This document shows positions 16,349 through 24,203 of a stretch of 64,000 bases of DNA, in pieces. Position numbers and translations under genes: made by a program. The notes beneath the pieces were generated by a model that saw nothing but the letters and a program-made list of their open reading frames with translations, did not search any database and was not told where the DNA came from. This stretch comes from Pumilibacter intestinalis (GTDB lineage: Bacteria; Bacillota; Clostridia; Christensenellales; Pumilibacteraceae). Numbering within the stretch: the stretch's first letter is position 1; every line of letters begins with the position of its first letter. The stretch is from assembly GCF_943193005.1 (NCBI RefSeq), contig NZ_CALPCH010000001.1, forward strand, positions 1 to 64,000, read 5' to 3'.

Positions 16349-17134
16349 ATGGGCAATACAAAAATAATCGCATTTGCGAACAATAAAGGCGGAAGCGGAA
16401 AGAGTACGAGCTGTTCGTGTATAGCCGCCGCGCTCAGTAAGCGCGGCAAGCGGGTGCTTGCGGTAGACGGCGACATGCAGCTCAATCTTACGCTTTCGTT
16501 TTTTAGTGAAGAAAAGGCGTTCGAGTTTGCCAAAAGCGACTTTAATACCTACACGCTTTTGACCCGCAACGCCCACGTTAAATCGTGCATACGCCGCACC
16601 GAATTCGAAAACGTAGACGTTTTGCCGAGCAGTACGCTCATGTCGGGCGTGGAATACGAGCTGTTTTCCAAATGGCAACGCGAAACCATTATGCGCCGCG
16701 CGTTCGAGGATTTGCGAAAATCGGGCGAATACGACTACATACTGCTCGATGCGCCGCCCACGCTCGGTTGCCTTGTAATGAACGTGCTCGCCTGCGCCGA
16801 CTATCTTATAATACCGCTCGAGGCGAGCCCGTGGGGGCTTTTCGGACTTGCAAACATGTTTGATTTCGTGGAAACGGTAAAGGGCATAAACCCCGCGCTC
16901 GAGGTGCTCGGCGTGCTCGTAACCAAGGTGGACACGCGCAAAAACTACTTTAAGCAAACCATAGAAGCACTCGAGAATTTGGGCAACGTGCATGTGTTCA
17001 AAGAGGTGATTAGGCTCGATAGCGCGGTGGAATGGGCGCAAGACAACAGCAAGCCCGTAGTGTTTTACAAACCGAGCAGTCGCGCGAGCAAGGAGTTTGA
17101 GAGTGTGGCAGAAGAAATAATGGATTTGGTATAA
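16349..17134 (+). CDS. ParA/MinD-type ATPase
   Basis: A 261-residue ParA-family ATPase with a deviant Walker A, KGGSGKST (residues 13-20), carrying the signature lysine; AVDGDMQ (switch I) and a Walker B-like region YDYILLDAPPT follow. Such ATPases bind DNA non-specifically as ATP dimers and position plasmids, chromosomes or large protein bodies. No parB or plasmid replication gene is present. It sits at the end of the microcompartment locus, immediately before a 60-residue Lys-rich protein. Positioning of the microcompartment, as by McdA, is a reasonable hypothesis; an unrelated housekeeping role is also possible. Confidence 0.9.
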   Translation: MGNTKIIAFANNKGGSGKSTSCSCIAAALSKRGKRVLAVDGDMQLNLTLSFFSEEKAFEFAKSDFNTYTLLTRNAHVKSCIRRTEFENVDVLPSSTLMSGVEYELFSKWQRETIMRRAFEDLRKSGEYDYILLDAPPTLGCLVMNVLACADYLIIPLEASPWGLFGLANMFDFVETVKGINPALEVLGVLVTKVDTRKNYFKQTIEALENLGNVHVFKEVIRLDSAVEWAQDNSKPVVFYKPSSRASKEFESVAEEIMDLV

Positions 17135-17156
17135 AATATAAAAGAGGTGAAAAATT

Positions 17157-17339
17157 ATGGCAGTGGGAAAATCGAGTTTGAACAGAGTGGCAAACGCCAA
17201 AGTAATTGCGGCGGCGGAGCCGGAGGTTGCCGCGGCGGTTATGCCGCAGGAGAAAGAGCCCGAAAAGAAGGCGACGAAAAAGAACACGCGCGTAAAGATT
17301 TACGCGGTGGGCGATAAGTTGCCTACGTATTTGTTGTAA
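17157..17339 (+). CDS. Small basic protein following parA
   Basis: A 60-residue protein with a strong Shine-Dalgarno (AGAGGTG), 22 bases after parA. It has an N-terminal basic stretch, an Ala/Glu-rich middle (residues ~17-38), a KKATKKN patch, and a hydrophobic end KIYAVGDKLPTYLL. I recognise no family. Co-transcription with an orphan ParA suggests a partner or adaptor, as small McdB-like or ParA-stimulating peptides are (inference). No membrane segment or signal peptide. Confidence 0.7.
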   Translation: MAVGKSSLNRVANAKVIAAAEPEVAAAVMPQEKEPEKKATKKNTRVKIYAVGDKLPTYLL

Positions 17340-17355
17340 CGGTTCGTTTCTTATA

Positions 17356-18822
17356 ATGAAAAAAGACTGCGGAGTATTATTGCATATTTCGAGTTTGCCC
17401 GCCGACTACGGCATAGGCGATATGGGGCGGCGAGCTTACGAGTTCGCCGACTTTTTGCATGCGGCGGGGCAGAGCTATTGGCAGGTGTTGCCGCTCGGAC
17501 CTACCTCTTACGGAAACTCGCCCTATCAGTCGCCGTCGGCGTTTGCGGGAAATCCCTATTTTATAGATTCGGAACGGCTTTGCGAGAGCGGTCTTATTAC
17601 TCGCGACGAACTTTCTTCGGCGCGTATGCCTGCGGGCGAAATCGATTACGGTGCGCTGTTTGCTACGCGCATGCCGCTTTTGCGCAAGGCGTTTGCGCGG
17701 TTTAAGCCGAGTGCCGAATATAAAGAATTTTGCGAACGTAACAAAGATTGGCTCGAGCCTTACGCGCTGTTTTGCGCTCTTAAAGAGCGGTTCGAGTTAA
17801 AGCCGCATTGGGAGTGGCAAAGCGAATACCGCGATTACAATTCCGCAGAGGTAAAAAAATTTGCCGCCGACAACGCCGAGCAAACGGAATTTATATGCTT
17901 TACGCAGTATTTGTTCCACACGCAGTGGAAGCGGCTAAAGGCGTACGTAAATTCGAAAGGCATAAAAATAATAGGCGACGCGCCCATATATGCGGCTTAC
18001 GACAGCGCGGATTTTTGGCGTTTTCCAAATATGTTCGCAGTAAACGGGCAGGGAGAGCCGAGCGAGGTTGCGGGCGTTCCGCCCGACTATTTTTCCGCCG
18101 ACGGTCAACTTTGGGGCAACCCTTTGTATAATTGGCAATATCTTTCGGAGCACGGATACGGCTTTTGGGTAAAGCGCGTTACCCGTGCGCTCGAGCTGTG
18201 CGATTTATTGCGTATAGACCATTTCCGCGGCTTCTGCGCGTATTACTGCGTGCCTGCGGGTGCGAACACCGCTCGGGAGGGAACGTGGCGCACAGGCCCC
18301 GGGAAGGCGTTATTCGACGCGCTCGAGTCCGCGCTCGGCAATCCGAGCATTATAGCCGAGGACTTGGGCACGTATTCTCCCGAGCTCGGCGAACTGCTCC
18401 GCGCGTGCGGATATCCGGGCATGAAAGTTGTTCAGTTCGGGTTCGACGGCGCGGCGAAACAAAACGCGCACGCCGTATGCAACTTTACCGAAAATTCCAT
18501 AGGATACACGGGCACGCACGACAACGACACCGCGCTCGGGTGGTACGGTTCGCTTAATGCTCATATGCGCAAACGTGTGCGCGGCAGACTGCCCGCAGGT
18601 TGCGGCGATATTGCCAAAGCCATGATTTGCGCGCTTTACGGTTCTAAATGCAAAACGGCAATAGTGCCCGTGCAAGACTGGTTGCGGCAGGGGAGCGAAG
18701 CTCGAATGAACACACCGGGCGTTACCTGCGGAAATTGGCGTTACAGACTGCAAAATATTCCGCCCGAGTCGCTCGCCGAAGAAATGAAACAAACCGCATT
18801 AAAATACAATCGTGCAAAATAA
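17356..18822 (+). CDS. malQ: 4-alpha-glucanotransferase
   Basis: A 488-residue GH77 amylomaltase that disproportionates malto-oligosaccharides, cytosolic. Signatures: SYGNSPYQSPSAFAGNP (~49-65), RIDHFRGFCAYY (nucleophile Asp in this segment), IIAEDLG (catalytic acid/base Glu) and GTHDNDT. Length is normal for the family. No other glycogen or starch genes are adjacent, so it is probably an independent unit or reads through from parA. A terminator follows. Confidence 0.95.
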   Translation: MKKDCGVLLHISSLPADYGIGDMGRRAYEFADFLHAAGQSYWQVLPLGPTSYGNSPYQSPSAFAGNPYFIDSERLCESGLITRDELSSARMPAGEIDYGALFATRMPLLRKAFARFKPSAEYKEFCERNKDWLEPYALFCALKERFELKPHWEWQSEYRDYNSAEVKKFAADNAEQTEFICFTQYLFHTQWKRLKAYVNSKGIKIIGDAPIYAAYDSADFWRFPNMFAVNGQGEPSEVAGVPPDYFSADGQLWGNPLYNWQYLSEHGYGFWVKRVTRALELCDLLRIDHFRGFCAYYCVPAGANTAREGTWRTGPGKALFDALESALGNPSIIAEDLGTYSPELGELLRACGYPGMKVVQFGFDGAAKQNAHAVCNFTENSIGYTGTHDNDTALGWYGSLNAHMRKRVRGRLPAGCGDIAKAMICALYGSKCKTAIVPVQDWLRQGSEARMNTPGVTCGNWRYRLQNIPPESLAEEMKQTALKYNRAK

Positions 18823-18835
18823 TTCGAACATACGC

Positions 18836-18867
18836 AAAACGCCGCCAGGTTATCATGACGGCGTTTT
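18836..18867 (+). terminator. Terminator after malQ
   Basis: AAAACGCCG (18836-18844) pairs with CGGCGTTTT (18859-18867), ending in a short T-run. It can act in both directions. Confidence 0.75.
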
Positions 18868-18939
18868 GCATTCTTGCATGCATGGTGAAATGTCGTATTG
18901 GGTTATTGTATGCGGTTTATCTCGTCATTAACGAGGATA

Positions 18940-19450
18940 CGGGTTGCATTGTCATTGCGAGGGCACTTATGCCCGTGGCAATCTCCTGCGATGTTACGTT
19001 GTCATTGCGAGGGTGCTTGCACCCGTGGCAATCCCATACATGGAGCATGTAAAGTTGCTATACCTTTCTCATGGCTGAGATTGCCGCGCTCGCGTTGCTC
19101 GCTCGCAATGACAAGGTTACCCGTCATTGCGAGGGCATTTATGTCCGTGGCAATCCCATACATGGAACAAGTACGGTTGCTACACCTTTCTCATGGCTGA
19201 GATTGCCGCGCTCGCGTTGCTCGCTCGCAATGACAAGGTTACCCGTCATTCCCATACAATGACAACGCCTGCCTGTCATTGCGAGGGTGCTTGCACCCGT
19301 GGCAATCTCTTGCATGGAGCAAGTAAAGTTGCTACACCTTTCTCATGGCTGAGATTGCCGCGCTCGTTTCACTCGCTCGCAATGACAAGGGTATACCGCA
19401 TGAGATTGCCGCGCTCGTTGCACTCGCTCGCAATGACATAATAACCCGCA
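18940..19450. repeat. Dense array of dispersed palindromic repeats
   Basis: About 600 bases without a gene. It contains at least four full palindromic units plus extra half-units. Inner hairpins include GGGTGCTTGCACCC, GGGCACTTATGCCC and GGGCATTTATGCCC. The inter-arm core (CATGGAGCAAGTAAAGTTGCTAtACCTTTCTCATGGCTGAG type) is nearly invariant. Open reading frames called here are low-complexity translations of the repeats. Confidence 0.9.
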
Positions 19451-19463
19451 TGCAATTATGTGT

Positions 19464-19724
19464 TTACGTAATGTCAAAAAATTCTTCGTAATCGATATCC
19501 AAAACGTACATAATGTTGAATAAATCAAAAATTTTCGGTTCGCGCCGTCCTTGCTCCCAATTTGCATAAGTGCTCGGCGGTATACCCAATTTTTCCGCAA
19601 AAGCTATTTGAGAAAGATTGCTTGCTTTGCGTAATCGGGCAAGGTGCTTGCTGAAATTTTGGGACACTGCGCCCGTGTATTTCATTCTTTCCGCTTCTAT
19701 AAGTTGTTTAAGTTTGTTGTCCAT
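19464..19724 (-). CDS. XRE-family HTH regulator
   Basis: An 86-residue protein with an XRE/Cro-type helix-turn-helix (~26-80): LRKASNLSQIAFAEKLGIPP followed by YANWEQGRREP. The N-terminus has a ~25-residue basic lead. No clear Shine-Dalgarno is visible before the ATG, because a repeat element abuts the 5' end. It belongs to a group of XRE genes in this accessory region and is more divergent than the two genes downstream. Confidence 0.8.
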   Translation of the reverse strand: MDNKLKQLIEAERMKYTGAVSQNFSKHLARLRKASNLSQIAFAEKLGIPPSTYANWEQGRREPKIFDLFNIMYVLDIDYEEFFDIT

Positions 19725-19744
19725 ATTTTTAGAAAGAGGGTTTG

Positions 19745-20095
19745 CCCGTCATTGCGAGGGTGCTTGCACCCGTGGCAATCCCATACATGGAGCAAGTAAA
19801 GTTGCTATACCTTTCTAATGAGGGAGATTGCCGCGCTCGCGTTGCTCGCTCGCAATGACAAGGTTACCCGTCATTCCCATACAATGACAACGCCTGCCCG
19901 TCATTGCGAGGGCACGCAGTGCCCGCGGCAATCCCAAACATGAAACAAGTACAGTTGCTACACCTTTCTCATGGCTGAGATTGCCGCGCTCGTTTCACTC
20001 GCTCGCAATGACAAGGGCATACCGCAGGGGATTGCCGCGCTCGCGTTGCTTGCTCGCAATGACGGGAAGGGCAACATTACGCTCGCAATGACGGG
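19745..20095. repeat. Palindromic repeats between two XRE genes
   Basis: About 380 bases without a gene, containing roughly three palindromic units with inner hairpins GGGTGCTTGCACCC and GGGCACGCAGTGCCC. The outer arms and core match the 18.9-19.4 kb array, including the CCCATACAATGACAACGCCTGCC linker seen there in parts. Confidence 0.85.
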
Positions 20096-20102
20096 GAAAG
20101 AG

Positions 20103-20339
20103 TCAGTTGAATTTTCCGCGCAAACTTTCTACGTCAAACAGTTCGTTCGGCGACATATCCAATCTCTCGCAAAGAAACACAATTTGGTCGTAATTAAGTT
20201 CTATGTTGCCCGTTTCGTAGTCGCTGTAGTCGGGTTGATATTTTTTCAGTTCGTCAGCGAGTTGCTTTTGCGTAATATTGCGTGCTTTTCTTGCCTGAGC
20301 AAGATTTCTTCCGATTTGTTGCGCATTTGTAAGGCTCAT
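20103..20339 (-). CDS. XRE-family HTH regulator (tandem copy 1)
   Basis: A 78-residue protein that is almost entirely an XRE helix-turn-helix: RNLAQARKARNITQKQLADE, then YQPDYSDYETG. It is clearly paralogous to the gene at 20427-20654; the two share KYQPDYS.YETG and a similar C-terminus. RBS: AAGGAGC before the ATG. The upstream gap contains repeated TATAGGA sites, possibly its own operators. Confidence 0.85.
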   Translation of the reverse strand: MSLTNAQQIGRNLAQARKARNITQKQLADELKKYQPDYSDYETGNIELNYDQIVFLCERLDMSPNELFDVESLRGKFN

Positions 20340-20358
20340 TTTTTTGCTCCTTCAAAAT

Positions 20359-20396
20359 TATAGGATTTATTACAATAAAACACTTGACATATAGGA
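20359..20396. promoter_or_regulatory. Paired TATAGGA sites and a promoter-like sequence
   Basis: TATAGGA occurs at 20359-20365 and 20390-20396. The second site lies in the spacer of a TTGACA...TATAGT sequence on the + strand. Placement next to an XRE gene suggests operator sites. The same heptamer occurs twice more at 20663 and 20694. Confidence 0.5.
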
Positions 20397-20426
20397 GTTT
20401 TATCTATATAGTATAAGTATCGGAAT

Positions 20427-20654
20427 TTAATTTATTCCGAATAAATCGTTTGGCGTAATATCTAAACGATTGCATAGATATACGATTTTTTCATAGTCAA
20501 GTTGAATTTTGCCTGTTTCGTATTCGCTGTAATCTGGTTGATATTTATGTAATTCTTTTGCAAGTTGAGTTTGCGTTATACCCATAGCTTTTCTTGCGGC
20601 GGCAAGATTTTCGCCTACTGTTTTAGCAATATTAGATGCAACTGTTCTTTTCAT
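20427..20654 (-). CDS. XRE-family HTH regulator (tandem copy 2)
   Basis: A 75-residue XRE protein, paralogue of the 20103-20339 product: LAAARKAMGITQTQLAKELH, YQPDYSEYETGKIQLDYEKI. It is divergently oriented from the unknown gene at 20741, with an 86-base shared promoter region carrying two TATAGGA sites, so it probably regulates that gene and itself. Confidence 0.85.
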   Translation of the reverse strand: MKRTVASNIAKTVGENLAAARKAMGITQTQLAKELHKYQPDYSEYETGKIQLDYEKIVYLCNRLDITPNDLFGIN

Positions 20655-20662
20655 ATTTGCAG

Positions 20663-20700
20663 TATAGGAGAAAATCCGCTATATATCCGTAAATATAGGA
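20663..20700. promoter_or_regulatory. TATAGGA operator-like sites in a divergent promoter region
   Basis: TATAGGA at 20663-20669 and 20694-20700, 31 bases apart (31 also separates the pair at 20359 and 20390). The region between is AT-rich (TCCGCTATATATCCGTAAA). Equal spacing in both copies supports a genuine regulatory motif. Confidence 0.55.
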
Positions 20701-20740
20701 AATATTACTATCCACAATACTTAAGGAGTAAAAAATAAAA

Positions 20741-21400
20741 ATGTCACTGTTTGATTTCAGATTTGAACTGCAAGCGCAATCGAGAGTAGTTTTGGAGCTT
20801 GACGAGCCGAGAGAGAGTATAACGTGGAACAGAATAGGGGATAACGACGTTTTCGAAAACGGGGAGTTAAATCAAGTATATTTCAACCCTTTGAGTTTGG
20901 AAGATTGCCGCCGTAACTTTTACAATTACAATATGTTCCGCATACTTGTGAGCTGCAGCGTTCGTAAAGACGAGAGCGAAGACGAATGGGAAGAATACAA
21001 AAAGCAACTGCTTGATTACATAAACGAAAATTTTGCGCTGTTTAACGAGGTAGTGAGCACAAAAATAGAAGACACGCCGAACGAAACAACATCGGCGTAT
21101 GAGTTTTGGGATTTGGTTTCTTCGCGGCTTGGTATATCCAAACTATGGCGGCAAATATATTTGGGGCGGAAAAAGGTAGGAGATAAAGTAAAAAGTTATT
21201 TTGATTTTGAAAACTACTTACCCGAATTTGTGAAAAAGGTTGTACGTATAAACAAAAACGGATACGTGCTTAGGGTTGCCGACGCGAGCCGTTTGGAATA
21301 CAAGCTCGGGCTGTTTTCATTGTTTCTTTTCTTGATGGGAGAGGAATGCGGCGTAATGGAACTTAAATGCCGAAAATACTACGAGTTGCATGCAAAATAA
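20741..21400 (+). CDS. Unknown protein, XRE-linked family, copy A
   Basis: A 219-residue soluble protein with no recognised domain. No signal peptide or membrane span; mixed charged helices, with FLFLMG near the end. It is homologous to the 251-residue protein at 27072-27827. Shared blocks include ENG-L...ED--R-FY--M (about 38-67), LL-----LF (about 87-99) and a C-terminal V-K...F--LP-F..K-V...VL--AD---L-YKL-L-SL segment. Both genes sit divergently next to XRE regulators. RBS: TTAAGGAG, a rather long 13 bases from the ATG. Confidence 0.8.
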   Translation: MSLFDFRFELQAQSRVVLELDEPRESITWNRIGDNDVFENGELNQVYFNPLSLEDCRRNFYNYNMFRILVSCSVRKDESEDEWEEYKKQLLDYINENFALFNEVVSTKIEDTPNETTSAYEFWDLVSSRLGISKLWRQIYLGRKKVGDKVKSYFDFENYLPEFVKKVVRINKNGYVLRVADASRLEYKLGLFSLFLFLMGEECGVMELKCRKYYELHAK

Positions 21401-21429
21401 AAAAGACTTGCTTTATAAGCAAGTCTTTT
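21401..21429 (+). terminator. Terminator after the XRE-linked gene
   Basis: AAAAGACTTGC (21401-21411) pairs with GCAAGTCTTTT (21419-21429) around a 7-nt loop, ending in a T-run. Confidence 0.85.
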
Positions 21430-21955
21430 GCTTTCTCATGCAAGAGATTGCCGCGCTCGTTTCACTCGCTCGCAATGACAAGGGTATACCGCATGGGATT
21501 GCCGCGCTCGTTGCACTCGCTCGCAATGACAACGCCCGCCCGTCATTGCGAGGGCATTTATGCCCGTGGCAATCCCATACATGGAACAAGAAAAGTTGCT
21601 ACACCTTTCTCATGGCTGATATTGCCGCGCTCGTTTCACTCGCTCGCAATGACAAGGGCATACCGCAGGGGATTGCTTCGCTATGCTCGCAATGACAAGG
21701 ACATACCGCATGAGATTGCCGCGCTCGTTGCACTCGCTCGCAATGACAAGGGCATACCGCAGGGGATTGCCGCGCTCGTTTCACTCGCTCGCAATGACAA
21801 GGGCATACCGCAGGGGATTGCCGCGCTCGTTGCACTCACTCGCAATGACAAGGGTATACCGCAAGAGATTGCCGCGCTCGCGTTGCTCGCTCGCAATGAC
21901 AAGGTTACCCGTCATTGCGAGGGTGCTTGCACCCGTGGCAATCTCCTGCGTAATA
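21430..21955. repeat. Palindromic repeats including a 51-nt tandem array
   Basis: About 620 bases without a gene. After one full palindromic unit, the half-unit CAATGACAAGGGCATACCGC...TTGCCGCGCTCG is tandemly repeated with an exact 51-base period (starts at 21741, 21792 and 21843, with a diverged copy before). Copies differ mainly in the inner loop (TTTCACTCG, TTGCACTCG, CGTTGCTCG). This is not a CRISPR array, because the 'spacers' are themselves conserved. Confidence 0.9.
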
Positions 21956-21969
21956 CCCGTACTATTCGC

Positions 21970-21998
21970 TTGAAAAATCGGGGCGGGCATGCTATACT
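21970..21998 (+). promoter_or_regulatory. Promoter of the membrane protein gene at 22023
   Basis: TTGAAA (21970-21975), 17 nt, TATACT (21993-21998). The expected start is near 22005, leaving a ~18-nt leader that contains AGGAGAGAG. Confidence 0.75.
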
Positions 21999-22022
21999 TT
22001 ACGTATAGGAGAGAGCGAAAAT

Positions 22023-22733
22023 TTGAAAGCCAAAGAACGTATAAAAGAGCGAATAAAGCGCAACCGATACGGCAAAATGTTTTTGGAGCTATACGGCTTC
22101 AAAACTGCTGTTTTGGCGGTATGTTCTGCGGTAATAAATTTCGGGTTTGCGGTAGGAAACCTTGTGTGCGCCTTTGTTTACGGTTCTGCGTGGTATTACG
22201 CTTTTTCGGCATATTATTTCGCTCTCATAATCTTTCGTTTGGCGGTGGTGCTTGCCGACAACAAACTTGGCAAAAAATATGCCGAAGACGACAAAAAACA
22301 CCTGCTCGCTCGCAACAGAATACAGCTTGCCGGCGGCATATATTTGGTGCTTGTTGAAATAGCAATGGCGGTGGGAATATCGCTCACTATAATATTCGGC
22401 AGACCGGCAAAAAGCGGCGAGATTATGGCTATAGCAACGGCGGCTTACGCATTTTTCAAAATAACTATGGCGTCGATAAATCTCGCTCGCGCAAAGCGGC
22501 ACGGCGACCCCGTTGTGCAATCTTTGCGCAATCTGAACTTTGCCGACGCGTGCATGACCATGGCTTCGCTTACCGTGATACTGCTCGCCACGTTCGGGAA
22601 GAGGGAGGAGGCTCGTTTCGCAACCGTTATGAACTCCGCCGTGGGATTTGCCGCATGTTTGGCTGTGCTCGCGCTCGCCGTCTTAATGATTTCGGACGCC
22701 TTAAAGAACATAAAAAGACTTACGCGAAATTAG
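22023..22733 (+). CDS. Hypothetical multi-pass membrane protein
   Basis: A 236-residue protein with about six hydrophobic segments and a basic N-terminus (KERIKERIKRNRYGK). No family is recognised with confidence. The TTG start at 22023 fits the AGGAGAGAG ribosome binding site 8-10 bases upstream; an internal ATG at 22077 would lose the basic lead. It stands alone between its own promoter and a strong terminator. Confidence 0.75.
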   Translation: MKAKERIKERIKRNRYGKMFLELYGFKTAVLAVCSAVINFGFAVGNLVCAFVYGSAWYYAFSAYYFALIIFRLAVVLADNKLGKKYAEDDKKHLLARNRIQLAGGIYLVLVEIAMAVGISLTIIFGRPAKSGEIMAIATAAYAFFKITMASINLARAKRHGDPVVQSLRNLNFADACMTMASLTVILLATFGKREEARFATVMNSAVGFAACLAVLALAVLMISDALKNIKRLTRN

Positions 22734-22746
22734 CGTAAGTCTTTTT
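22712..22746. terminator. Bidirectional terminator between convergent genes
   Basis: AAAAAGACTTACGC (22712-22725) pairs with GCGTAAGTCTTTTT (22733-22746). The stop codon of the 22023 gene lies in the loop region. It serves this gene and the convergent ferritin-like gene. Confidence 0.9.
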
Positions 22747-22764
22747 GTTCGGGGGAGTTTGCGG

Positions 22765-24027
22765 TCAGTCGCAGTTTCTGCCTACGTCGGTGTTGTCGCA
22801 GGTGCGGCAACGCAGTTCTTTTACGGGATGTTGGGTTTCTTGGAAGCGGTAATCTTCGCCCGCCTCGGTGATATACTGCTCTATCACGTTGTGGCTTGCC
22901 ACGCTTCCCGACGAACCGTTTACGGTATCGTTGTATTTGAAAAATTCGTAATTTTCGGGAACGGAGCACACCTCGGCATATTCCTCGAGCACGCTCGTGT
23001 TTTTAACGGTGTTTTTGAGTACGTCGCGCACATGTTTTTTGTTGTTTTCGATATTTTTGTTAAACGACAAAAGCATGGGGAATTCGCCTACGGGGATTAC
23101 CTGTTGCCAATCCTTGCGCTCGTATTTTTTGAGCATGTTGGCGGCGGCGTGAAGGTGCGCTATTTCCATGTTGAAATGTTCTTCCCAAATATCGCGCACG
23201 TGCGAGTCGGTTTCGTCTTCCATCATGGAGTAGTAGAGGTAGCACTCGGCGTATTCGTGGCAAAGCGCCATTTCCATCCAGGTGGAGTTGGGGTCTATAA
23301 GGCTTTCGTACTGCGTTACGTGCTGTTCTTCTATCATGGCGATTTCGCTGTAGAGCCTGCGCCCCAGCTCGCTCTTGTGCGTTTGACCTATATTCATATA
23401 GTAGTTCATGGTTTGCTGTTCGGCGGCGGTGATTATCATGGTGTGCAGATTGGTGAGCATATCGCTCGACCCTATGGGCGCAAATCTGCGCACGTCGTCG
23501 AAGGGATAGCGGTGCTCGCTTATGGTGGGTCTGCCCGGCATTATCTCGGTGTAACTGCCAACGAGCCTTTCGCCGCGAATGCCTTCTTCCATTTCGAGCA
23601 GGTCGCTGTAGCGGTAAAGGTGGTCGAAATCCTCCAAAAGCGCAAAGTCGAGCGCGGCTTTCACGTAGGGGTCGGGGTCGTACTGCGCCATAATCGCGGT
23701 GAGGTCTACGGCGAGTTGTTCGTAAGAAATGGTGGTTTCGAGAGTGCTCTCGTCTATGGGCTTAAGCATGCTGATTTTCTTTTGCTGTTGCTGTTCTATG
23801 CGGCGGGTGAGAGCAAGCTCTCTGCGTATATCGTTGTTGTTGCAGTGCCGCGCAAAGTTGTGCAAAAACCATTGCGCTTCGAATTCGGTGCCGTTCATGA
23901 GAATTATGCGCACCTTGGTGTAGGGGTCTGCTTCGTTTTTGTCGTATGCCTTGGGGTAAAGTTTGTTCCAGTTACCGAAGCACTTGTTCATGGGCATCGG
24001 CTTGAGAGTGAAAGGGTTTAATGACAT
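22765..24027 (-). CDS. Large ferritin-like (di-iron type) protein of unknown function
   Basis: A 420-residue protein. The central helices carry ferritin-superfamily-type carboxylate/histidine patterns: EDFDHLYRYSDLLEMEEG, EIAMIEEQHVTQYE, and MALCHEYAECYLYYSMMEDE...EEHFNMEIAHLH. The alternating E-x-x-H pairs resemble di-metal ligands. A C-terminal CRTCDN motif is also present. It is about twice the length of a rubrerythrin or ferritin, suggesting a duplicated or extended bundle. Start ATG follows AAGGAGACGAAAC. Oxidative-stress or metal-handling roles are possible but not shown. Confidence 0.7.
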   Translation of the reverse strand: MSLNPFTLKPMPMNKCFGNWNKLYPKAYDKNEADPYTKVRIILMNGTEFEAQWFLHNFARHCNNNDIRRELALTRRIEQQQQKKISMLKPIDESTLETTISYEQLAVDLTAIMAQYDPDPYVKAALDFALLEDFDHLYRYSDLLEMEEGIRGERLVGSYTEIMPGRPTISEHRYPFDDVRRFAPIGSSDMLTNLHTMIITAAEQQTMNYYMNIGQTHKSELGRRLYSEIAMIEEQHVTQYESLIDPNSTWMEMALCHEYAECYLYYSMMEDETDSHVRDIWEEHFNMEIAHLHAAANMLKKYERKDWQQVIPVGEFPMLLSFNKNIENNKKHVRDVLKNTVKNTSVLEEYAEVCSVPENYEFFKYNDTVNGSSGSVASHNVIEQYITEAGEDYRFQETQHPVKELRCRTCDNTDVGRNCD

Positions 24028-24129
24028 GTTTCGTCTCCTTGTTTTTGATACTCGGTAGTTTGCCCGAAAAAAGGTAAAATTATACAGCGTTCAAACGTGT
24101 CGAATATTCGCGAATTATGCCCGTTTCGG

Positions 24130-24158
24130 TTGACTTTTGAAGCCGCGAAGTCTATAAT
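24130..24158 (+). promoter_or_regulatory. Promoter of the uracil permease-upp operon
   Basis: TTGACT (24130-24135), 17 nt, TATAAT (24153-24158). The leader is only ~40 nt, too short for a PyrR-type attenuator. Confidence 0.85.
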
Positions 24159-24203
24159 AAAAACTCGGGAGCTTTCCTTAAAAAACAAAGAGAGGGTATT
24201 GAA

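Noticed and set aside
21430-21955. Regularly spaced direct repeats that look like a CRISPR array
   Set aside because: The period is 51 nt but the 'spacers' are themselves conserved and palindromic, there are no cas genes, and the units match the dispersed intergenic palindrome.
21367-22008. 213-codon frame across the repeat array
   Set aside because: Translation of tandem palindromic repeats (recurring ALVALARNDKGIPQ); no ribosome binding site.
22759-24021. 420-codon plus-strand frame opposite the ferritin-like gene
   Set aside because: Mirror of the minus-strand gene, which has a strong ribosome binding site, a shared terminator and ferritin-like motifs.
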